Source: Gammaproteobacteria bacterium (GTDB lineage Bacteria; Pseudomonadota; Gammaproteobacteria; Chromatiales; Sedimenticolaceae). Taken from it: DNA of 10,447 nucleotides. The translations under genes and the position numbers were made by a program. Below the pieces are notes generated by a model. It ran no database searches and had not been told where the DNA came from. It saw nothing but the letters and a program-made list of their open reading frames with translations. Shown piece by piece: positions 1 to 4,661 of this stretch (its first letter is position 1; each line of letters begins with the position of its first letter). The stretch covers positions 1-10,447 of the forward strand of contig JAGRHE010000090.1 in assembly GCA_020445165.1 (NCBI GenBank), written 5' to 3'.

Positions 1-365
1 TCCGCTGGCTGGTCGAGGAACTGGCGCAGGAAGAACAGGAACATTTCGACCTGTTCACCAGACTGATGGAACGCGACGACATCCATGCCCAGGTCCAGGC
101 CCGCATCGCGACACCGACCGCCGACCACAAATTCTCCGATCACATACATCTGCCGGATTTGGGTGACAATCCTGACGACCAGGCGGTACTGCAATATGCG
201 CTCGGTCGCGAACATGCGGCCATGGAGCAATACCGCGAGCTCGCCAACAGCACCGAGCCAGGCCCGATCCACGACCTGTTCCAGTTTCTCGCAGACGAAG
301 AGACCAAGCACAAGGCGGAGCTCGAGAAAATCTATTACGAGATCGTTCACAGCGGCGGCGTCTGA
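1..365 (+). CDS. Ferritin-like (rubrerythrin-type) di-iron domain protein, 5' truncated
   Basis: This is the C-terminal part of a ferritin-like four-helix-bundle protein; the reading frame is open from base 3 and the true start lies left of the window. The visible part holds two acidic/His helix motifs: EEQEH near codons 10-14, and a second helix pair with EHAAMEQY followed by EETKH. ExxH and ExxY patterns of this kind supply di-iron ligands in rubrerythrins and related ferritin-like proteins. Known members reduce peroxide or store iron, usually in the cytoplasm. A linker with DHIHLPDLG separates the two helical halves, which suggests the usual duplicated helix-pair arrangement. No rubredoxin-type CxxC pair is present in the visible part, so this is not a classical full rubrerythrin at its C-terminus. 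It ends in HSGGV with TGA. The fold is fairly sure; substrate and physiological role are not. Confidence 0.75.
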   Translation, partial: RWLVEELAQEEQEHFDLFTRLMERDDIHAQVQARIATPTADHKFSDHIHLPDLGDNPDDQAVLQYALGREHAAMEQYRELANSTEPGPIHDLFQFLADEETKHKAELEKIYYEIVHSGGV

Positions 366-579
366 TCACGACGACCCGGCAAACAAGCAGAACAAGATTC
401 GTTTTCGGTTCGCTCGGCAGTCATCCGCGTAAGGGTTTTCCCGAGTGATGCCGACATTTTCTTGGACCTTGGCCACGTTTTTCCGCATCCAGGCCGTGCC
501 CACCTTGCAAAGGCGAACAGTTTACGCCGAGAATTTCAGCACGCTGTTGTCGACCGGCATCGGCCCAGAGGACAATTGA
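366..579. other. Intergenic region without a recognised element
   Basis: These 214 bases lie between the ferritin-like gene and the next + strand gene. I see no convincing terminator (no GC stem followed by a T run) and no clear -35/-10 pair. Only the Shine-Dalgarno-like AGAGGA about 7 bases before the ATG at 580 is worth noting. Confidence 0.4.
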
Positions 580-1020
580 ATGACCTACGCGATGCTTGCC
601 GCCGGAGGACTGCTCCTTATCGGCCTCGCCTTCATGATAATCCGGTCGCGTGGTCGACGGGATGATGTCGAAGGAGCCGAGGACGGTCCGCCGCGTGTCC
701 CACCATCTGTGCAACTCGCCCGCCTGAAGCAGTCGAACCGGTTCTGGGGGTTCCGCATCCAGTCCCACTGTCGCGCGTCATCCCGTTTGGCGGGCCACCA
801 ATATACCTTCGACGAACTCCTCCCTTTACCGGTGGAAGGCTGCGAAATCCAACCCTGCGCGTGCTGCCTGACCGGATTGCCCGAACGTAGGTTAACTACC
901 GACCGGCGCTCCGGCCAGGATCGTCGGCGCAGTATCCGCATGGAGGAGAATGAACGCCGCGCTGAACGCCCGCGGCGCAAAGCCGACCAGAATTCCTGGG
1001 GCTCGTACAGCCACCTGTAA
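580..1020 (+). CDS. Small Cys-rich single-pass membrane protein, uncharacterised
   Basis: This 146-aa protein has a hydrophobic N-terminal segment (about residues 4-21) followed by basic residues (RSRGRR), so it is probably a single-pass inner-membrane protein with a cytoplasmic tail. The C-terminal half holds C64, C88, C93, C95 and C96, the last three in a CxCC cluster, followed at about residues 108-117 by DRRSGQDRRR. A short Cys cluster followed by DRRSG-DRR is a layout I recall from small unnamed proteobacterial proteins in which the cysteines could bind a metal; I cannot attach a function. The tail is very rich in Arg and Glu. The start is supported by an AGAGGA Shine-Dalgarno sequence about 7 bases upstream. 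It shares strand with the genes on both sides but is separated from them by about 214 and 152 bases, so it is probably transcribed alone. Coding status is moderately sure. Confidence 0.6.
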   Translation: MTYAMLAAGGLLLIGLAFMIIRSRGRRDDVEGAEDGPPRVPPSVQLARLKQSNRFWGFRIQSHCRASSRLAGHQYTFDELLPLPVEGCEIQPCACCLTGLPERRLTTDRRSGQDRRRSIRMEENERRAERPRRKADQNSWGSYSHL

Positions 1021-1140
1021 GTCCAGAGACGACGCCCGCAATTTGCCGCCAGCCGGCCTCCGCAGCGCAACCCATCCAATATTGACCTGAACCGCATTCT
1101 GGTTTTGGATATCGGTCCCGGACGCGAGGCGCCTGTTGCC

Positions 1141-1172
1141 GCGCCCGCCTGATGCGACGAGAATGCGGGCGC
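1141..1172 (+). promoter_or_regulatory. GC-rich inverted repeat abutting the start codon of the DUF6776-like gene
   Basis: GCGCCCGC (1141-1148) and GCGGGCGC (1165-1172) are a perfect 8-bp inverted repeat with a 16-base loop, and the second arm ends at the base before the ATG at 1173. The weak ribosome-binding stretch (GACGAG) lies in the loop. As mRNA this all-GC stem would be stable and could limit ribosome access. No T run follows, so it is not an intrinsic terminator. A regulatory role is inference. Confidence 0.4.
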
Positions 1173-1898
1173 ATGTCAAAAGAACGATTCACAAAAATTA
1201 CGACGCCGAAGATTGTCCAGGGACGGGAGGGATTGCCCGCCTGGGTTTGGCTGATTGGTCTGATCGGGCTCGGCCTGTGGACGTGGCAGACCTACGAATT
1301 TGGTCTTCGACATGCCTCATCACCCCTACGAGCTGCTTCTTCGGCCGACACCGCCGATGATCTGCAACAGCGGCTTGCCGACCTGGAAAACGAACGCAAC
1401 CAGCTGCGCTTCGAGGTAGCGCGCTTCGAACGCAGCGGCCAGATTGATCGTCACTCGGTCGAGAATGTCAGCGGCCAGATTCAGGCGTTGCGGGAAGAAC
1501 GCGACTCGCTGCAAAAGGAGGTCGTTCGCCTGCGCGCCCTCCTCGCGGAAGGCGATTCAAACTTCAGCATCAGCGACTACGCCCTGAGCAATACGTCGGG
1601 CAACCAGGATTACGGCTACAAGTTCACCATTTCGCGCAAGGTCGAAGGGGCCAAGCGGGTTGAGGGCCTGGCCATGATCAGCATCCGCGGCGAGAGCAAT
1701 GGCGAGCTGGTCGAGCTGCCCATGGACAAGGTATCCGCCGATGGCGAATCCCGACACAAACTCGGCTTCAAGCAGTTCCAGGTGGTTGAGGGGAAGATCA
1801 GGCTTCCGCAGGGATTCCAACCGCTGGAGCTGATCATCGACATCCGCATCAGCGAGCCTTCGCCGAAAGGCATGATCGTGTCTTTTGACTGGATCTGA
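1173..1898 (+). CDS. DUF6776-like coiled-coil inner-membrane protein
   Basis: This 241-aa protein has a short cytoplasmic N-terminus (MSKERFTK), one transmembrane segment at about residues 22-41 (AWVWLIGLIGLGLWTW), a heptad-like coiled coil at about 59-125 rich in Leu, Glu and Arg, and a beta-rich globular domain at about 130-241 ending in SFDWI. The layout and the C-terminal domain match what I know of the DUF6776 family, which has no established biochemical function. In pseudomonads, from memory, a member is encoded beside a bactofilin gene; no bactofilin is visible here. The ATG at 1173 was chosen over an in-frame ATG at 1152 because MSKERF is a typical N-terminus, but neither has a strong Shine-Dalgarno sequence and the hairpin at 1141-1172 complicates the choice. 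The gene is convergent with the M14 peptidase gene (69 bases apart). The C-terminal domain is probably periplasmic. Confidence 0.7.
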   Translation: MSKERFTKITTPKIVQGREGLPAWVWLIGLIGLGLWTWQTYEFGLRHASSPLRAASSADTADDLQQRLADLENERNQLRFEVARFERSGQIDRHSVENVSGQIQALREERDSLQKEVVRLRALLAEGDSNFSISDYALSNTSGNQDYGYKFTISRKVEGAKRVEGLAMISIRGESNGELVELPMDKVSADGESRHKLGFKQFQVVEGKIRLPQGFQPLELIIDIRISEPSPKGMIVSFDWI

Positions 1899-1967
1899 GT
1901 ACCGGCGTCCCTCCGGGCTCCTACGCACGACCCGGCCAACACATCATTCACCGCTACCGGCGGGCTG

Positions 1968-2837
1968 TCACTTGCGTCTTTCGCGGATCAGCCAGCCCAC
2001 CAGGTCTGTCCACATGCGCGATATCGCCGACGGCGTCGGCATGATGCCCGCATGTGACAACTCCACCGTCACGACCGGCACATTGAGATCGACACCACCA
2101 TAGTTCCCGAGCGAACCGGGGAACACACCGAGCCGACGCAGGGTCAGTTCACCGATGTACTCGGGTGCCTTGGGCGGACCATCGTGATCGATCAGCCCGT
2201 AGGGCGCATGCATGGAAATGATGATGTCCGGCTTGAAGGTATCGATCTCGCTGACAAGGTAGCGCACTTCGGGTTCGCTCGATGCCTGCGGACCCGGGTA
2301 ACGACGCGGGTCGCTCCCAGTGCGAGCCTGCCAGTATTCCTGGGCCAGCGCCTCCCAGTCACGGGTCGGGAAATTCCGATTCAGATCCACGCCGCGCTCG
2401 TTCTGGCGCTGAGAATCCGCGCGCAGCAATCCATCCGGGTTGCTGACCGGAATGAATCGCCAGTGAAACAGCCCGGAATGATGGATATCGAGGATCTCCA
2501 TCCACTTGAACACGACGGAAACCGACGAGTACTCATCGCCATGAATTCCGCCGATCACCAGAATGCGTCCAAGAGGGACCTTGGGCGGTTTGGGTGGGTA
2601 TTCTTTTACCGCGAGCTCACGTTGCAGAACCGAGCGATGGCCACTCGAAACCAGCCCTTGTCTGCGGCAATCCGCAACCGAGACGCTACCAAGCTTGTTG
2701 CCCACTTCCGTGCACAGGGCATCGACATCCGGCAATGACTGCTGAACGACTGCAACCCCGGTCGCCGACGCCGGTGCGATCAAACAAACCAGCAGCGAGG
2801 CAGCTACCGTCAGCCCCGCTCGAATACAATCTGCCAT
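1968..2837 (-). CDS. M14-family zinc carboxypeptidase/amidase, probably acting on peptidoglycan stem peptides (Csd4/Pgp1/MpaA-like)
   Basis: This 289-aa secreted metallopeptidase has a Sec signal peptide (residues 1-25, hydrophobic core AGLTVAASLLVCLIA, likely cut after ASA). M14 hallmarks are all present: H99 and E102 in GGIHGDE as zinc ligands, NPDG at 133-136, GVDLNRNFP at 149-157 with the substrate-binding Arg154, H210 in ISMHAPYG as third zinc ligand, and the general base E259 in VTVEL. Known M14 relatives of this size cut meso-diaminopimelate-containing stem peptides: MpaA removes L-Ala-D-Glu from Dap, Csd4/Pgp1 removes the terminal Dap of a tripeptide. The reading frame is open upstream to 3029, but the ATG at 2837 is preferred because it begins the signal peptide and has AGGA 9 bases upstream. 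It overlaps the end of the YkuD gene by 28 bp, which suggests translational coupling. The exact bond cleaved cannot be read from sequence. Confidence 0.85.
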   Translation of the reverse strand: MADCIRAGLTVAASLLVCLIAPASATGVAVVQQSLPDVDALCTEVGNKLGSVSVADCRRQGLVSSGHRSVLQRELAVKEYPPKPPKVPLGRILVIGGIHGDEYSSVSVVFKWMEILDIHHSGLFHWRFIPVSNPDGLLRADSQRQNERGVDLNRNFPTRDWEALAQEYWQARTGSDPRRYPGPQASSEPEVRYLVSEIDTFKPDIIISMHAPYGLIDHDGPPKAPEYIGELTLRRLGVFPGSLGNYGGVDLNVPVVTVELSHAGIMPTPSAISRMWTDLVGWLIRERRK

Positions 2838-4189
2838 GCACCGGAATCCTGTTTGCGCCAAAGCTGTTCCTTCCACCCCTTGGCGTTGAAGTTGCTGCTC
2901 TCGTAGCGCTGATAGAAACGAACCAGGACGGTATTCTCGGCCCCTGGATAAGCAAGCAAAGAGAGATCGGAAAGATTTACGCGGATATAACTCTTGGAAC
3001 CATTGACCCGCGTCTTGTAGCGGCGCCACTCATGGATATCCTTGTCCAGCGACGTGAAATCCTCGGCATAGAAGGACAGGTAACGATCGTTGTCGCGCGC
3101 CGACCAGGCGAGGCGCCAGGCATCGATTGCGTCTTCGAGTTCGACACTCCTGGTTCTGACCGCTGAGCTGTCGACCCAGCGCAGATCGTCATCCAACACG
3201 ATCGGCGTATTCTGCAGATCGACATATCGACCGATGTCGTCCAGCATATCGTTTGACAGAACCACGCAACCGTCGCTGTCCTGCAGCGGACGATGATCCT
3301 TGCCCTTGGGCAATCCATGTAACCAGATTCCCGAGCCACTGCGCGACTTCAACTGGTCGTAAAAATTCGGGTAGTTGAGGGTGTAGGCACCGTTGCCGTA
3401 GAAGTCGTCGAGCTGTTCGTCGGTCAAGTGGGCAAGCAGGCGATAAACACCCACCGGCGTTTTCTTGTCGCCCTGTTTCACCTTCCCATAGCCCATCTTG
3501 CCGATCGAAACCGAGATGGTCTCTGCTGTCACGAAGCGGCCATCGTCGTGGCGCACGACGTGCAGATTGCCTTCTTCCAGGTCGACCCACAAAACGTGCT
3601 TGATTGACGGCGGCAGCTTCATCAGGCCTTGTGGCTGCAACCCACCGATGCTCTCCTTGATCGCCTCGTCGACGATATTCGCTGACAGGTTCAAAGGCTG
3701 CTCACGGGCCGCCACCAGCTCGCTGGCCGCCCTGTTCTGCACGTCGGCACTGGCCACCTGTACGCCGTCCGGCTGCACGTCCTTTTCATCGAGACCGATC
3801 CGGACCACTTTCGGGGCATAGCGTGCACACTCGGCAGCGTGGATCTCGCGACATTTTTCCACGACGCGGAAAGCCTTCATCGAATCGCGGAAACGACCCA
3901 GAAACACCACCTTGTCGCCTCCCGGCAGCGGTACTTCCCCGACCCGTTCGATGGGCAGGATGCGGTCGAGATCCGATGCATTCTGACCTTTTGCGACGCG
4001 GATCTTGAGCGTGTGGTACACGCGGTCGATGGGTGCATCGGATGCCACCGAAGCGGAACAATCCCATCCCTTCACCAATCCGGCATTAAAGCAGTAGGCT
4101 TCGCCACCGAGCGCGGCGCGGGCCATCGCAACGCTGATCACCGCGACCACCGACAACGGCAATCTCGTCGTCAAACCAGTTGGCCTCAT
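2810..4189 (-). CDS. YkuD-domain L,D-transpeptidase/L,D-carboxypeptidase with C-terminal NTF2-like domain (Csd6/Pgp2-like)
   Basis: This 459-aa exported protein has a signal peptide (about 1-29), an N-terminal domain of unknown type (about 50-135) with C113 and C121, a linker, a YkuD catalytic domain (about 197-333) and a C-terminal NTF2-like domain (about 348-459; DAWRLAWSARDNDRYLSFY, later VRFYQRYESSNF and WKEQLWRK). The catalytic motif is H291 in GIWLHGLP followed by SDGCVVLSN with nucleophile C308. The HG...GC spacing and the NTF2 tail match the Csd6/Pgp2 family (often annotated L,D-transpeptidase Cds6 family); the characterised Helicobacter and Campylobacter members are L,D-carboxypeptidases that trim tetrapeptides to tripeptides, whereas other YkuD proteins cross-link peptidoglycan or attach or detach Braun lipoprotein. 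The start has AAGGGGA directly upstream. It is the first gene of a two-gene unit with the M14 peptidase. At 459 aa it is longer than Csd6 because of the N-terminal domain. Confidence 0.85.
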   Translation of the reverse strand: MRPTGLTTRLPLSVVAVISVAMARAALGGEAYCFNAGLVKGWDCSASVASDAPIDRVYHTLKIRVAKGQNASDLDRILPIERVGEVPLPGGDKVVFLGRFRDSMKAFRVVEKCREIHAAECARYAPKVVRIGLDEKDVQPDGVQVASADVQNRAASELVAAREQPLNLSANIVDEAIKESIGGLQPQGLMKLPPSIKHVLWVDLEEGNLHVVRHDDGRFVTAETISVSIGKMGYGKVKQGDKKTPVGVYRLLAHLTDEQLDDFYGNGAYTLNYPNFYDQLKSRSGSGIWLHGLPKGKDHRPLQDSDGCVVLSNDMLDDIGRYVDLQNTPIVLDDDLRWVDSSAVRTRSVELEDAIDAWRLAWSARDNDRYLSFYAEDFTSLDKDIHEWRRYKTRVNGSKSYIRVNLSDLSLLAYPGAENTVLVRFYQRYESSNFNAKGWKEQLWRKQDSGAWQIVFERG

Positions 4190-4382
4190 TATTCCCCTTT
4201 CGCGACCTCATGGCCGACGGTAATCCCAGTACGAGTCGGAGCAGTGCGCCGTGGCCAGATGACCCTTGAGCACTCCCGACAAGCGCAGCCGCCAAAACGG
4301 CAATCCGACCACCGGACTCACTGCTTCGCAGTGTCCCCGCGGCTGCCGGGTGATCGTAAACGACCGCCAGATCGAAGCTTTT

Positions 4383-4409
4383 CGCCCCGAGCGGTCTTTT
4401 CCCGGGGCG
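4383..4409. repeat. GC-rich inverted repeat in the divergent intergenic region
   Basis: CGCCCCG (4383-4389) and CGGGGCG (4403-4409) pair across a 13-base loop. It lies just upstream of the GATAAT -10 candidate (4413-4418). There is no T run on either strand, so it is not listed as a terminator. Confidence 0.3.
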
Positions 4410-4449
4410 TACGATAATTCGCCTGGGGCGTTCGGTTCAACCTGCAATC

Positions 4450-4470
4450 TCCCATGGCGGCCTCATGGGA
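4450..4470. repeat. Perfect 7-7-7 inverted repeat, possible operator
   Basis: TCCCATG (4450-4456) and CATGGGA (4464-4470) form a perfect dyad with a 7-base spacer in the divergent promoter region. Arms 14 bases apart centre to centre could suit a dimeric regulator, though a chance occurrence is possible. Operator function is inference. Confidence 0.3.
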
Positions 4471-4661
4471 CTGAAACGGCCGCGGGGACTAAAGCTTGAT
4501 CTCCCGGGTCCGATAGCCTCCTCAGCAACCGTGGTCACTACAGCGCCACCGACGCACCAGGGGTGCGCTTGCCGATATACTCGCCAGCTGAACCCAGCAT
4601 CGGCATCGCCACGGCGCCCAGTTACCTTGGCCGATTGACCTGGAATTCCACAGCACACAGC

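Larger units (their letters stand above)
4190..4661. other. Divergent intergenic region with several inverted repeats
   Basis: These 472 bases separate the divergent peptidoglycan-enzyme unit and the TPR lipoprotein gene (up to 99 bases shorter if the lipoprotein starts at the GTG at 4563). They must hold promoters in both directions, but no good -35/-10 pair stands out; the best -10 candidate for the + strand is GATAAT at 4413-4418 with no matching -35. Inverted repeats are CACTGC/GCAGTG around 4319-4333, CGCCCCG/CGGGGCG at 4383-4409 and TCCCATG/CATGGGA at 4450-4470. None is followed by a T run. No convincing small gene was found. Confidence 0.5.

Noticed and set aside
585..1097. 170-codon open frame on the - strand
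   Set aside because: It is antisense to the small Cys-rich membrane protein, which has a Shine-Dalgarno sequence, membrane helix and motif order.
1899..1967. Bidirectional terminator between the convergent DUF6776-like and M14 genes
   Set aside because: TACCGGCG occurs twice as a direct repeat, but I could not find a stable stem with a T run.
2184..2738. 184-codon open frame on the + strand
   Set aside because: It is antisense to the M14 peptidase, whose zinc and catalytic residues are all intact.
2838..3029. N-terminal extension of the M14 peptidase
   Set aside because: It would place 64 extra residues before a good signal peptide and deep inside the YkuD gene; the internal ATG at 2837 has AGGA upstream.
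4383..4409. Intrinsic terminator in the divergent region
   Set aside because: A stem is present, but no T run follows on either strand and there is no upstream gene in either direction to terminate.
3839..4417. 192-codon open frame on the + strand reaching into the divergent intergenic region
   Set aside because: Most of it is antisense to the N-terminus of the YkuD gene and it has no recognisable protein features.
4540..4580. Sigma-54 (-24/-12) promoter for the PrsT-like gene
   Set aside because: PrsT-type genes can be RpoN-controlled, but the GG and GC dinucleotides with the required 10-base spacing are not present here.
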